Of a stretch of DNA of 64,000 nucleotides, positions 24,028 to 33,402 are shown one piece after another (within the stretch, counting starts at the first letter, position 1; every line of letters starts with the position of its first letter). Position numbers and translations under genes: made by a program. Source of the DNA: Occultella glacieicola. GTDB taxonomy: Bacteria > Actinomycetota > Actinomycetes > Actinomycetales > Beutenbergiaceae. Location: positions 1-64,000 of the forward strand of contig NZ_SMNA01000015.1 of assembly GCF_004353825.1 (NCBI RefSeq), read 5' to 3'. The notes under the pieces were generated by a model that had not been told where the DNA came from, made no database searches, and was given only the letters and a program-made list of their open reading frames with translations.

Positions 24028-26532
24028 CCGGGTGATCATGGACTCCGCCGGTGCCTCGACGGTGATCGGCTCGGCCGGGACGAGGTCGCCGCGGTGGAGG
24101 ATGACGCGGGCGGTCGTGTTCGGCGGCGTGGTGACGCGAAGGTGGCCACGGCTGCGGTCGTAGTCGACCGTGACCGGGCCCCGGATGGTCGGGACCGTCC
24201 CGGACATGCGGCCGAGAGGACCGGGACGCGGTTCGATCACGAGGCGTGCAGCCCCGGGCGCCTCCGGACGCACCCCGAGGATCCATCGAGCGATCACGTT
24301 GACCGGAGCGGACCCCCAGGCGTGGGAGTAGGTCATGTTGGGCTTCAAGGACGGATCCCAGGCCTCGGGGACGATCGTGGCCGCGAGGTCGTCGATCAGG
24401 TGCAGCCAACTGTTCGGCCCGGACGCGGACATGAGCGCGAGTGCCTGGTCGCTCCGGCTCGCCCGGCAGAGGGCTTCCAGGAGGAACTGGGCACCGTAGA
24501 CGCTCATCCTCATGCCGCCGCGGCAGAGCAAGTCACCGAGCCCCGCGAGCCGGTCGGCAGGAGCGAGGCCGAGAGCGACCGGGAACGCCGTGGCATGTTG
24601 GCTGTGATGGGTCGAACCCAGCCCGTCACGGTAGGCGGACGCGTCGAGCAGCAGCGAGTTGACGGCGGTGGCCATCCGGTCGGCCAGGGCACTGTAGTGG
24701 GCGGCCTCGTCCGCACGGTCGATGACCTCGGCGATCCGGGCGAGGGCAGCGTAGGCGGCGGCCTGGAAGGCGTTCAGGACCGTGTTCACCTCGGTGAACT
24801 CGTACCCGTCCCGGTAGGTGGCCGGCCAGTCGACGAGGTCGGAGTCCCATCCGCTGGTCGGTCCCGGTTCCTTGCGCAGCAGGCCGTTCCCACCGAGGTG
24901 GTCGTCGTAGTTGAGTCCTTGCCAGAGGTCGAAGTCGGTGCGCAGCTGCCGGTCGTCCCCGGTGGCGACGTAGTCCTCCCAGGCCATCAGGACCGGCATC
25001 AGGTGGTACTCGGACGGCCAGGTGGAGCGCCGGGTGAGGTATTCGCCGGAGTAGCGTGCCAGCGCGTAGCTGCGCTCGACCGCGTACTGGGAGAGCTGGT
25101 TCACGTACGCGTCTCCCTCGTACGGGCCGCGCTCTCGGGCCGGGGTGTCGAGGTACACGTCGAGCGAGGTGGCCTCGATCGAGTACCGGCAGAGCTCCCA
25201 CACGCGGTCCAGATCCGGGTCGGAGGAGGAGAACGCAGCACCGCCCACATAGGGGGAGTGGAGCACGACGGGCCTGACCGCGTGGGTCAGGTCGAGCGCC
25301 GGGTCCGCGGCGAGCTCGACGTAGCGGAACGCCCGGTACCCCCAGTGCTCCACCGACTGCGGACCCTCACGCAACGTCCAGACGTCCTCGTAGACGTTGC
25401 CCGTCCGCATCCGGAACCGGACGCGTCCGTCCTCCTGCTCCTCGCCGAGGCGCACCTGCACGCGCACCCCCGCAGTGCCGGCGGTGCCGTCGATGTCGAG
25501 GCGGATCCCGCCGACGATCTCGCGGCCGAGGTCGACGAACCAGCGGCCGTCCGGCCGGCGGGCCGCCTCGGCGACCTCGCCGACGCTCTGCTCGATGCTC
25601 ACGATCGCCGGGGCCGGACCGGGCGGCGCCCCGCGCGCGAGGGCCGGTGCCCAGTCGCCGTCGTCGAACCCGGGCTCGGTCCAACCCACGGGTTCGTGCC
25701 TGAGGTCCCAGTCCTCGCGGGGGGCGCGGTACCACCCGCCGCCGACGTCCGTCGTCCCGGGGAGCATCGTCGCCCCGCTCGCGGCCCGCCACCGGGTGGA
25801 GGTGGGTACTTCGATGCGGCGACCGTCGGCGAGCACCACGACAAGTCGTGCGACGAACTGCCGACCGTGCTCGGCCCAGCACAACGCCGCCAGCGCGTTC
25901 CCGCCCGGCCGCAGGACCCTCGAGAGATCGTGGGTGTGATACCTGGCGCGCGCGTCCGAGGCGCGCACGCTGCCACGCCCGGCGACGTGCCCGTTGGCCC
26001 ACAACTTGTAGACGTACTGCCGCCCACCCCGCGGCCCGGCCCCCGCCGTCGGCCCACCCTCGGGCGAGCACCCCGCGGCCTCGACGAACGCCGCCAGCAC
26101 CGGCACCTCCGGAAGGTCGAACTCGGTGCGTAGGAGCACCCAGGAGTTCTCGACGCCGGAGTCCTCGACGACGACGGGCCCCCAGATCGGCGTGCCACCC
26201 CAGGTCCCGGCCGCGGTGACGAACCGGGACGGCGCCGCCCAGTCCCCGGCCACCGACGTGTCGACACGCACCCGCCACCAGTACGGCCTCGAGGGCTCCA
26301 GCCGCGGGCCCGCGTACGGGACGGCGGTCGACGACCTCGACTCGACCGTCCCGCTGTCCCAGACCGGCGCTCCGAACGACGTCGGCGCCGCGGCGACCTG
26401 GACCCGGAACCGCACCTGCATGCCGTCGCCGAGCGGCGGGACCAGCCAGGAGAACCGGGCCCCGGCCACGTCCACACCGACCGGTTCGGACTGCAGGTCG
26501 ACCATCAGGCCGGACGGTCGGACGTCCGGCAC
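23866..26532 (-). CDS. Alpha-L-rhamnosidase (GH78-like)
   Basis: About 888 aa, cytoplasmic (no signal peptide). The start is uncertain: GTG 26532 is used here, and TTG 26547 would give a TTGA overlap with the upstream gene. An N-terminal Ig-like region (DVRPSGLMVDLQSEPVGVD, FSWLVPP) is followed by a lectin-like domain with YHTHDLSRVLRPGGNALAAL. The (alpha/alpha)6 catalytic part has YLDTPARERGPYEGDAYVNQLSQYA, whose Arg/Glu/Asp residues match the GH78 catalytic segment, and EAWDPSLKPNMTYSHAWGSAPV. It should remove terminal alpha-L-rhamnose from imported oligosaccharides. The C-terminus runs ~54 codons into the antisense of the convergent permease gene, beyond the expected domain end. Confidence 0.87.
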   Translation of the reverse strand: MPDVRPSGLMVDLQSEPVGVDVAGARFSWLVPPLGDGMQVRFRVQVAAAPTSFGAPVWDSGTVESRSSTAVPYAGPRLEPSRPYWWRVRVDTSVAGDWAAPSRFVTAAGTWGGTPIWGPVVVEDSGVENSWVLLRTEFDLPEVPVLAAFVEAAGCSPEGGPTAGAGPRGGRQYVYKLWANGHVAGRGSVRASDARARYHTHDLSRVLRPGGNALAALCWAEHGRQFVARLVVVLADGRRIEVPTSTRWRAASGATMLPGTTDVGGGWYRAPREDWDLRHEPVGWTEPGFDDGDWAPALARGAPPGPAPAIVSIEQSVGEVAEAARRPDGRWFVDLGREIVGGIRLDIDGTAGTAGVRVQVRLGEEQEDGRVRFRMRTGNVYEDVWTLREGPQSVEHWGYRAFRYVELAADPALDLTHAVRPVVLHSPYVGGAAFSSSDPDLDRVWELCRYSIEATSLDVYLDTPARERGPYEGDAYVNQLSQYAVERSYALARYSGEYLTRRSTWPSEYHLMPVLMAWEDYVATGDDRQLRTDFDLWQGLNYDDHLGGNGLLRKEPGPTSGWDSDLVDWPATYRDGYEFTEVNTVLNAFQAAAYAALARIAEVIDRADEAAHYSALADRMATAVNSLLLDASAYRDGLGSTHHSQHATAFPVALGLAPADRLAGLGDLLCRGGMRMSVYGAQFLLEALCRASRSDQALALMSASGPNSWLHLIDDLAATIVPEAWDPSLKPNMTYSHAWGSAPVNVIARWILGVRPEAPGAARLVIEPRPGPLGRMSGTVPTIRGPVTVDYDRSRGHLRVTTPPNTTARVILHRGDLVPAEPITVEAPAESMITRSSDRIEITNVRAGVVDVRWEDPAEHPVLGGDRPGDQEQHGRGQHDRASGRQVE

Positions 26533-26543
26533 CCGCGGACGGG

Positions 26544-28010
26544 TCAACGAGCCGGCGGCCGTCGAGCCGACCGCAGCGTCATCCCGGCGCCGTCGGCCCC
26601 CGGTGGCGTCCGATAGTGCAGCCACCACGTCCCGTCGGGGGCGGGCTCGACCTGTTCCAGAACGGCGGGACCATCGACGGCGACCTCCAGCCCGGGCAGC
26701 CGCCACCGCTGCGACGTCACCGATCCGCCGTCGAGCCCGTCCGCTCGGACCTGGAACGCGAACAGGCCACCCGCCGGCCATCCCAACCGGACCTCGGCGC
26801 CGTCGCCACCGGACGGCGACACGGCGACGTCGATCGTGAGCTCGCTGACCAGCCGGAGCCAGCCCACGCCGTCCCCCACGCGCCAGTGGGCGGTCAACGG
26901 GTGGAACTGGTCGTTCAGGTTCCCCCGGTCACCACCGACGTGCTCGGCGCCGACCATGAGGTGCTCCTCGAGCACGGCGGACGCGACGCGTCGGCCGACG
27001 ATCGGCTGTTCGAGGGTGTGCCGGCCCGGGAAGGTCCGGAGCGCGGCGTGCACCTCGGCCGGAAGGTCAGGAACGCCGAGCTCGGCAACCGATGGAGCGA
27101 GTGCGAGGTCCCACTGGTGCTCGAACGGCGCGCCGACGTCCGGGAACGCCGATCGCTCCCCCAACGCCTGCCACAGCCACAGGCCGACCCCGCTCGCGTA
27201 GGCGCTCAGGTCCATGCCGTAGGAACGGTCGTAGGGACCGGCGAGGTTGCGCAGACCCGCGTGGTAGTGGTCCGCGATGTCGCGCCAGAGCGCGATCTCG
27301 ACGGCGCAGGCTCGCTCGGCGATGGGCGTCCCGTTGCCGTAGCGGCGCCACAGGGCGAGCGCATAGAGGTCGATGCCGTAGTAGGTGGGCGAGTTGTACT
27401 CCTCGAACACCCCGCCGGAATCGAAGAGGTCGAGGACCTGCCCCATCAGGTCGAGCCCGCGAGCGTCGTCGCCATGATCGCCCCGCCGTCGCCCGACGGC
27501 GTGCATGAGGAAGCCGGCCATCAGCGCGATGTTCGAGTAGCGAGGACTCACCCCCCGCGCGCGGGTCCCGGCGACCGCCAGCTCGAGCGCATGCTCGATC
27601 CGCCCGACGAGCTCGCCCGGGAGCACCCGCTCCCACTCGCTGAGCACCATGAACAGGGTGCAGCCGACGAACTCACGCCAGTTGGGGTCGTAGTCCCGGA
27701 ACGCCCGGGCCTCCGGGCCCGGCGACGGCTCGTCCGGCCAGCGGAGCCAGGTGCCGTGCCAGGGTGTCCCCGGTCGGTCCAGCTGCCGGTCCAGCACGGC
27801 TTCGAGCGCGACCACGGCCCGCTCGGTGTCCCCGGCCCGACCGCGCGCGAGCAGCCCCAGGGCGTACCAGCCCGTCTCCCGTACCCGCGCGCGCCGCGGT
27901 GCCTGACCCCACGCGGGATCGGTGATGAGGTGGGTGTTCGGGTCCCACCACTGGTCCAGGACCGCCATCGAGGCGGCCGCCAGCGAGTGGTCGCTCGTCG
28001 GCGTGCTCAT
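26544..28010 (-). CDS. Uncharacterised (alpha/alpha)-barrel-like protein of the polysaccharide locus
   Basis: A 488-aa protein starting at ATG 28010, overlapping the upstream lyase stop by four bases (ATGA). No signal peptide. The first ~330 residues look like an all-helical toroid (WYALGLLARG, NIALMAGFLMHAVG, GVFEEYNSPTYYGIDLYALAL). The rest is beta-rich (LTIDVAVSP, GLEVAVDG, TWWLHYRTPP), as in glycoside hydrolases or polysaccharide lyases with a helical barrel plus a beta domain. I do not recognise the exact family. Its position between a lyase and a rhamnosidase says it acts on the same glycan. Confidence 0.6.
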   Translation of the reverse strand: MSTPTSDHSLAAASMAVLDQWWDPNTHLITDPAWGQAPRRARVRETGWYALGLLARGRAGDTERAVVALEAVLDRQLDRPGTPWHGTWLRWPDEPSPGPEARAFRDYDPNWREFVGCTLFMVLSEWERVLPGELVGRIEHALELAVAGTRARGVSPRYSNIALMAGFLMHAVGRRRGDHGDDARGLDLMGQVLDLFDSGGVFEEYNSPTYYGIDLYALALWRRYGNGTPIAERACAVEIALWRDIADHYHAGLRNLAGPYDRSYGMDLSAYASGVGLWLWQALGERSAFPDVGAPFEHQWDLALAPSVAELGVPDLPAEVHAALRTFPGRHTLEQPIVGRRVASAVLEEHLMVGAEHVGGDRGNLNDQFHPLTAHWRVGDGVGWLRLVSELTIDVAVSPSGGDGAEVRLGWPAGGLFAFQVRADGLDGGSVTSQRWRLPGLEVAVDGPAVLEQVEPAPDGTWWLHYRTPPGADGAGMTLRSARRPPAR

Positions 28011-29923
28011 GCCGTTACCGCCTCGACGACGAAGGTCGCCCGCAGGGTCGTCGTGCCGACGAGTGCGGGGCCGCGCACGGCCACGACCCCGAGCGGGAGC
28101 CCGGACGGGTTCGCGGGGGCATCGGCGCGCAGCGCCGTCCAGCCCGCCGGCATCGTGAGGCTCAGTCGTGGCGCGTCCGGGTGGTCCCAGGTCACGTCCA
28201 CGGCACCATCGTGCGCCGACAGGGCCCGGACGTCCGTGAGCCACGCGTGCCCGAGGTCGTCGGTGGGCGGTTCGACCGCGGCGCCGGTCGCGGCCACGAT
28301 CGTGCCGTCACCATGGAACAGCCACTCCAGTGGGGTTCCCGGGTCGCACACGACCTGCAGCTCATCGGTCCAGCCCGATCCGGTCAGGGCCAGGCTCCGG
28401 CTCACCTCGGCACCGTTCCAGGAGCTGCGCGCCGTCAGGCTGCGGTCGTCGGCGTGCACCAGCTCGCCGTCGTGCGGTGGTTGCGGTCGGTCCCCGACGA
28501 CGATCACGTTGTGCGCGACCTGCGAACGCATCCACACCGTGATGTCGGCTCCGTAACCGCTGGTCCCGAGGTCCAGGCTGCGCCACTGCCCACACTCGAC
28601 GTCGACGGCCAGCTTGTCGTGGTGGTCGTGCCAACCCGCGTCGGGGCCGAACCGTATCGCCACGCGGGCCAGCCGGCTCCGCAGCAGCCCGATGCCGGGG
28701 CCGCGCCACACGAACGAACCGGGCTGTGCGCCGTCGCTGCCGTCCGGGAGTGTCTCCGCGCCGAAGACCAGCGCCCCGACGCTGTAGCGGCCGACGCGCT
28801 CGCCCGACGGGCCGGCGACGTGACCGGCGCCGAACCACACCTGGACCGGAGCCGGCCGGTCGTCGAGGTACGGCGGGACGAGCGCCGTGCTCGCCCCGGG
28901 AAGCAGCGCCGAGGCGACCTCGGCCGTCTGGGCGAACGTGCCGAGGAAGCTGTCCGGCCAGCCGTCCCCGTAGGCCGGGACCCGGCCGTCGGTGTACGCC
29001 AGCTCGGCCGGTGCCTGCACGGCCCGGAGCAGGCGCTGGGCCGGCTCGCCCGCCAGCGCTTCCGGCCCGGCGACCTCGACGAACGACAGGAGCGCGTTGA
29101 CCGCGTAGAAGTGGTAGTGGGGATTGACCTCGAACCACAGGCCCTCGGGGTGCATGCCCTCGAGGAGCTGGGCTCGTGCCCCGAACGGCCCGTCGGTCGC
29201 GGTCGCCAGCAGTTCGGCGTCGCCGGTGGCGACCGCGCACTCGGCGAGCGCGGCGACGATCCAGCAGTGGATGTTGTGGATCATCCCGAGCTGGGGCGCG
29301 AGCACGTCGGCGACGTCAGCGGCGAGCGCTCGCGCGGCGGCCCGGGTGGACTCGGCCAGGTGCGGCCCTGCCCATCGGACCGATCGCAGCAGCCCGATGA
29401 TCCACACCGACTCGTCGAGGTTCTGCGGCGTCACGCGCGCCTTCCCGACGTTGACGCCGTGCAGCTCGTAGGAACGGTAGTGGGAGGCGTAGTGGGTCAC
29501 GATCCGGGTGAGGGCTTCGCCGGCGGCCGCGCGTGAGTCCTCGTCGTCGCCGAGCCGGGCGAGCAGGGCGGCTCGCTGCGACTGGGCGGCCGCCATGTTG
29601 TGCATCCGCGTGCGCCAGGCGCCGTCCCAGGGGTCCCCGCGGTAGGTGCGCCCGCAACCGGGGCAGACGTGCTCGTTTGGGCGGGCGGAGTCGAAGCGCA
29701 GCGGCTCGCCGTCGTCGTCGCAGAAGTAGTGGTGCGTCCAGGCGCTGACCTGGTCCGGGCCGGGCAGGCGCAGACGGGTCTGCCAGTGCTCGAAGTCCGC
29801 ACGGACCGCGTCGAGGGTGTCGGCGGCCCAGCCGGTCCGCGCGACCCGGCTGCGTACGTCCGCCCAGTTCGGGATGGTGCTCGGTGCGATCGATGGTGCT
29901 TCGGCCGGAGTGGGGTGAGGCAT
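28007..29923 (-). CDS. Heparinase II/III-like polysaccharide lyase
   Basis: A 638-aa protein with AAGGAC upstream of ATG 29923 and no signal peptide. The N-terminal helical barrel (~1-330) has the family segment PNEHVCPGCGRTYRGDPWDGAWR and NPHYHFYAVNALL with candidate catalytic His/Tyr. The C-terminal beta-sandwich has GWHDHHDKLAVDVECGQ, the conserved heparinase II/III His block, then AHNVIVVGD. These lyases cleave uronic-acid-containing chains by beta-elimination. With no export signal it probably works on imported oligosaccharides. Confidence 0.82.
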   Translation of the reverse strand: MPHPTPAEAPSIAPSTIPNWADVRSRVARTGWAADTLDAVRADFEHWQTRLRLPGPDQVSAWTHHYFCDDDGEPLRFDSARPNEHVCPGCGRTYRGDPWDGAWRTRMHNMAAAQSQRAALLARLGDDEDSRAAAGEALTRIVTHYASHYRSYELHGVNVGKARVTPQNLDESVWIIGLLRSVRWAGPHLAESTRAAARALAADVADVLAPQLGMIHNIHCWIVAALAECAVATGDAELLATATDGPFGARAQLLEGMHPEGLWFEVNPHYHFYAVNALLSFVEVAGPEALAGEPAQRLLRAVQAPAELAYTDGRVPAYGDGWPDSFLGTFAQTAEVASALLPGASTALVPPYLDDRPAPVQVWFGAGHVAGPSGERVGRYSVGALVFGAETLPDGSDGAQPGSFVWRGPGIGLLRSRLARVAIRFGPDAGWHDHHDKLAVDVECGQWRSLDLGTSGYGADITVWMRSQVAHNVIVVGDRPQPPHDGELVHADDRSLTARSSWNGAEVSRSLALTGSGWTDELQVVCDPGTPLEWLFHGDGTIVAATGAAVEPPTDDLGHAWLTDVRALSAHDGAVDVTWDHPDAPRLSLTMPAGWTALRADAPANPSGLPLGVVAVRGPALVGTTTLRATFVVEAVTA

Positions 29924-30027
29924 CGAGGTCCTTGGTCGGTGGTCGTGGAGTTCTCTCGAGCGAGGTGTTCGCCCGTCGAGGAAGGGATCTGGTCCGTCTG
30001 CTGGTCGTCTGCTGGTTCGGTCCGCGT

Positions 30028-30741
30028 TCAGTCGGGCAACACCCCAAATCCGACGGCGGCCAGCCCACGGTCCCGCGCTGCGCCCAGGACCGCGCCCAAC
30101 CGTCCGGGCGTGATGAAGTTGCGGCCCTGGGCCAGGCCCCGGTCCCACTCGGCGATGTCGTGCGCGTACAGGCACACGCTCGCTCCCGTGCGCTCTGCCT
30201 CGTCGAGGACGTGGAGCAGCACGCCGCCGTCGTCGGGGTTCGCGACGCCTCGACGTCCGACGTCGATGCCGCGGGCCGGAAGGACCCGCGGCATCGATGG
30301 CTCGTCAAGATCGGCGAGCACGGCCAGGGCCCGCTCGTCGAGGTGCCTCGGAGTCGTCGATCGCAACCAGGAGAAGCGCCCCGTCAGAACGTCGTCGATC
30401 GCCCGGGTGTGCCGGCCGAAGGGGTGGGCGAAGTCGCGATGACCCAGGCTGCGCTCCGCCAGGGCGGCGATCGACGGCTCGATCTCCTCCTCCAGGTAGG
30501 CCGCGAGTCCGTGGTCGGCCACGAACCCGGGTCCATCGGCATGACGCGAGCCGTGGCTCGCGATCGTGTGGCCCTCGCGCTGCAGCACCTGCAGCCGCTC
30601 GGTCTCCTCGTCGGTGAGCCGGTCCGCGTGCGAGACGAAGAACGTCACGCGGGCCCCGGCGTCGTCGAGCACTCCCCGATGCGCGAACCAGTGATCGACG
30701 GTGCGGTCGTCGAACGACATCAGCAGGCTCGGTTCCGTCAT
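30028..30741 (-). CDS. Polysaccharide deacetylase (NodB-like)
   Basis: About 237 aa from ATG 30741; GTG 30765 would add eight residues. The NodB motifs are visible: LMSFDD with the catalytic and metal Asp pair, TIASHGSRHAD with the metal His residues, and DFAHPFG. A late LYAHDI supplies the final His. The family removes N- or O-acetyl groups from glycans with a divalent metal. It sits in the same leftward transcript as the sugar importer and lyases, so the target is likely an acetylated sugar of the imported glycan. Confidence 0.82.
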   Translation of the reverse strand: MTEPSLLMSFDDRTVDHWFAHRGVLDDAGARVTFFVSHADRLTDEETERLQVLQREGHTIASHGSRHADGPGFVADHGLAAYLEEEIEPSIAALAERSLGHRDFAHPFGRHTRAIDDVLTGRFSWLRSTTPRHLDERALAVLADLDEPSMPRVLPARGIDVGRRGVANPDDGGVLLHVLDEAERTGASVCLYAHDIAEWDRGLAQGRNFITPGRLGAVLGAARDRGLAAVGFGVLPD

Positions 30742-30783
30742 CGGTGGGCGCCCGGGCGTCCGCACCTGTTCTCGAACGAGGCC

Positions 30784-32412
30784 TCAGGCGTCCCCGTTCT
30801 CGGCGAAGGCCTCCGCGAACTCGTCACGCATGGCGTCGCCGCCGCCGTCCTTCCAGGTCTGCACGGCGTCGGTCCACGCCGAGACCGGCTTGCGGCCCTG
30901 CAGGATGTCGACCTCGAGGTCGCGCAGTGCGGTGCCGATCTGGGTGCCCTTGCGGGACTCGGTCTCGCTGAACAGGGTGGCCGACGGGTTCGGGATCGCC
31001 GTCGGGACCGCCTCGGTCTGTACGTCGAACAGCGTCTGGGCGACGTCGGGCCGCCCGGGCATGTAGGTCACCCACGGCCCCTCGCCGAGGTACCGCAGCC
31101 CCAGCTGGGTCTCGCTCTTGCCCTTGTCGTTGAGGACCGGGTCACCGTCGACGAGCTCGTGGTGTACGCCCTCCAGGCCGTAGCTCTTGAAGAGGTGTTC
31201 GGCACTGCCGAACGGAGCGGCGAAGTAGTTGAGCACGTCCAACAGCGCCTCGGCACGGTCCGCCGACTTCAGGCTGATCCCGGTGAGGTTGTGCGTCGGA
31301 CCGGCGAGCCAGATCGGTGCCATGCCGCCGCCCTCGGCGAGCGGAGGCAGGATCACGTCGAGGTCGAGACTCTGGTCGCCGGAGAGGTTCGCGAACGCCG
31401 GCCAGGCGCTGAAGGTGTCCTCGACGAACCGCGTGGTGCCCGCGATCGTCCAGGCCTGCCGCTGCTGGTTGTCCGAGGACGTGGTGTCGGGGTGCACCAG
31501 ACCGTCGGCGACGAGCTTGCGACCGGCCTCGAGGGCATCGAGCTGGCGTTCGTCCTCGTTCGCGCTCACCCAGGTGCCACCGTCCACCGACCAGCCGTTG
31601 GCGATGCCGAAGGACTGCCGGATGACCTGGAGGGGGACGTTCGCGAGAGCCCAGGTGGTCGAGGAGGTCAGCTCGGCGAACATGGCGTAGAGGTCGTCCC
31701 AGGACTGGGCGGCCGGGTCGATTCCCTGCTCCTCGAGCAGGTCATAGCGGCCGTAGAGCACGGTGCTGCTCTGCGCCCCGCGCGCGATCGGCACGCCGTA
31801 GATGCGGCCACCGTAGACGCTCGACCTCCAGCTCTCCGTGGGGATGCTGGCGAGGAACGGGTACTTCTCGATCGCGTCGCCGCTGAGCAGTTCGGTCAGG
31901 TCCGCGGCGCGCTCGTGCAGGAGCGAGGGCAGGCCGGGGATGCCCTTCGGCCAGAACGTGAACAGGTCGGGGAGCCGGTCGCCGGCCACCGTGGTCTGGA
32001 ACCGGTCGGTGTAGTCGCCGCTGGGGACCAGGGAGACCGAGAGCGTGAACCCGAGCCGCTCGTTCAGTTCCTGCCAGAAGGCGTTCTGGTCCATCGCCGG
32101 CGGCACCGGATTGTTGGTGAGGGCGAAGGCGGAGACGTCCTGACCGTCGCCCGGAGGGCCGTCGGTGGCCGGCTGCGGGTTGGCCGGGTACGCCAGCATC
32201 GTGTCGCTGACGCCGTTCTCGCCGGGCAGGTCCGCGACGAAGTCGGGATTGGGGATGTAGGTGGGCAGCGTGACACTGCTGTTCTCGGCCTGCGAGCCGG
32301 CGTCACCGCGGCCCTCGTTGCTGCAGCCGGCGAGTCCGCCGAGAGTGGCGAGGCCTCCGATGGCGAGCGTGCTCTGCAGCAGTTGCCGGCGTGCGATACG
32401 GATCTCTGACAT
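30784..32412 (-). CDS. Sugar ABC transporter substrate-binding lipoprotein (LplA type)
   Basis: A 542-aa extracellular solute-binding protein with AAAGGAG upstream of ATG 32412. The signal peptide has twin Arg (RRQLLQS) and a lipobox LAGC. The length and two permease partners of LplB/LplC type point to oligosaccharide uptake. Conserved features include DRLPDLFTFWPKG and WKDGG near the C-terminus. It is the first gene after the two permeases in the leftward operon. Confidence 0.9.
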   Translation of the reverse strand: MSEIRIARRQLLQSTLAIGGLATLGGLAGCSNEGRGDAGSQAENSSVTLPTYIPNPDFVADLPGENGVSDTMLAYPANPQPATDGPPGDGQDVSAFALTNNPVPPAMDQNAFWQELNERLGFTLSVSLVPSGDYTDRFQTTVAGDRLPDLFTFWPKGIPGLPSLLHERAADLTELLSGDAIEKYPFLASIPTESWRSSVYGGRIYGVPIARGAQSSTVLYGRYDLLEEQGIDPAAQSWDDLYAMFAELTSSTTWALANVPLQVIRQSFGIANGWSVDGGTWVSANEDERQLDALEAGRKLVADGLVHPDTTSSDNQQRQAWTIAGTTRFVEDTFSAWPAFANLSGDQSLDLDVILPPLAEGGGMAPIWLAGPTHNLTGISLKSADRAEALLDVLNYFAAPFGSAEHLFKSYGLEGVHHELVDGDPVLNDKGKSETQLGLRYLGEGPWVTYMPGRPDVAQTLFDVQTEAVPTAIPNPSATLFSETESRKGTQIGTALRDLEVDILQGRKPVSAWTDAVQTWKDGGGDAMRDEFAEAFAENGDA

Positions 32413-32475
32413 GGGTGACTCCTTTGTGGATGGTCACGTCCGCAGCTCTGCGGGACGCGGTGGTGCGAGGCCGGC

Positions 32476-33402
32476 TCAGCCCTTGACGGCGCCGGTGAGC
32501 ATGCCCTTGGCGAAGTGCCGTTGCAGGAAGGGATAGACGATGAGGATCGGGATGATCGAGATGACGAGGATCGCCATCTGGATCGTCGTCTGCGGCGGTA
32601 GCGACGCCTCGGCGCCGAGGTCCTGAGCCCCGAGCTGGGTGCCGTCGACGACGTAGGTCCGCAGCACCAGTTGCAGCGGCCACAGGGAGGAGTCGCTGAG
32701 GTAGAGCATCGCGTTGAAGAACGCGTTCCAGTAGCCGACCCCGTAGAACAACCCGACCACCGCAAGGACCGGGCGCGCCAGTGGCAGGCCCATGTACCAG
32801 AACAGCTTCCACTCGCCCGCGCCGTCGATGCGTGCGCTGTCCATGACCTCCTGGGGCAGCCCCACGAAGAAGGCGCGCACCACGATGACGTTGAAGGCGG
32901 ACACCGCCGTCGGCACGATGATGGCCGAGAGGGTGTCGAGCATGCCGAGCTGCTGGACCACCAGGTAGCTGGGGATGATGCCCGGGTTGAAGAGCAGGCT
33001 GACCAGGACGAGCAGCAGCAGCTGCCGGTTGCCCATCGTCTGGCGGCGCGACAGTGCCCAGCCGAGCATCGCGGTCAGGGTCAGACTCAGCACGGTCCCG
33101 ACGGCGGTGACGCCGACGCTGACGAGCAGCGCGCGCGTGACGACACCACCGGTCAGGATCGAGGCGTAGGCGGTCAGGTCGATGCCTTCGGGCAGGAGCA
33201 CGAAGCCGCCGGCCCTGTTGACCTGCTCCGCGGGAGCCAGACTCGTCGAGATGATGCCGACGAACGGCAGGATCACCAGGCCGCAGGCGATCGTCAGCAC
33301 GATCGCCTTGATGACGCTCTCGACCCGGCTGGGGCGCGGGACGCCGTCGATCAGGGTGCCGCGGCCGGTCTTGCGCCGACGTGGTGTGGTGATGGTGCTC
33401 AT
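32476..33402 (-). CDS. Carbohydrate ABC transporter permease (LplC/YtcP type)
   Basis: A 308-aa permease with six helices. The EAA loop is EVMDSARIDGAGEWKLFWYMGLPLARPVL. It ends with FLQRHFAKGMLTGAVKG, the typical C-terminal end of LplC-type permeases. The start ATG 33402 overlaps the upstream permease stop as ATGA. Confidence 0.93.
   Translation of the reverse strand: MSTITTPRRRKTGRGTLIDGVPRPSRVESVIKAIVLTIACGLVILPFVGIISTSLAPAEQVNRAGGFVLLPEGIDLTAYASILTGGVVTRALLVSVGVTAVGTVLSLTLTAMLGWALSRRQTMGNRQLLLLVLVSLLFNPGIIPSYLVVQQLGMLDTLSAIIVPTAVSAFNVIVVRAFFVGLPQEVMDSARIDGAGEWKLFWYMGLPLARPVLAVVGLFYGVGYWNAFFNAMLYLSDSSLWPLQLVLRTYVVDGTQLGAQDLGAEASLPPQTTIQMAILVISIIPILIVYPFLQRHFAKGMLTGAVKG

Noticed and set aside
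24094-26133. Plus-strand open frame of ~680 codons
   Set aside because: Antisense to the rhamnosidase, whose catalytic motifs are clear; low-complexity Val/Arg/Gly composition.
29884-32409. Plus-strand open frame of ~840 codons
   Set aside because: Antisense to the deacetylase and sugar-binding lipoprotein, both with strong motifs.
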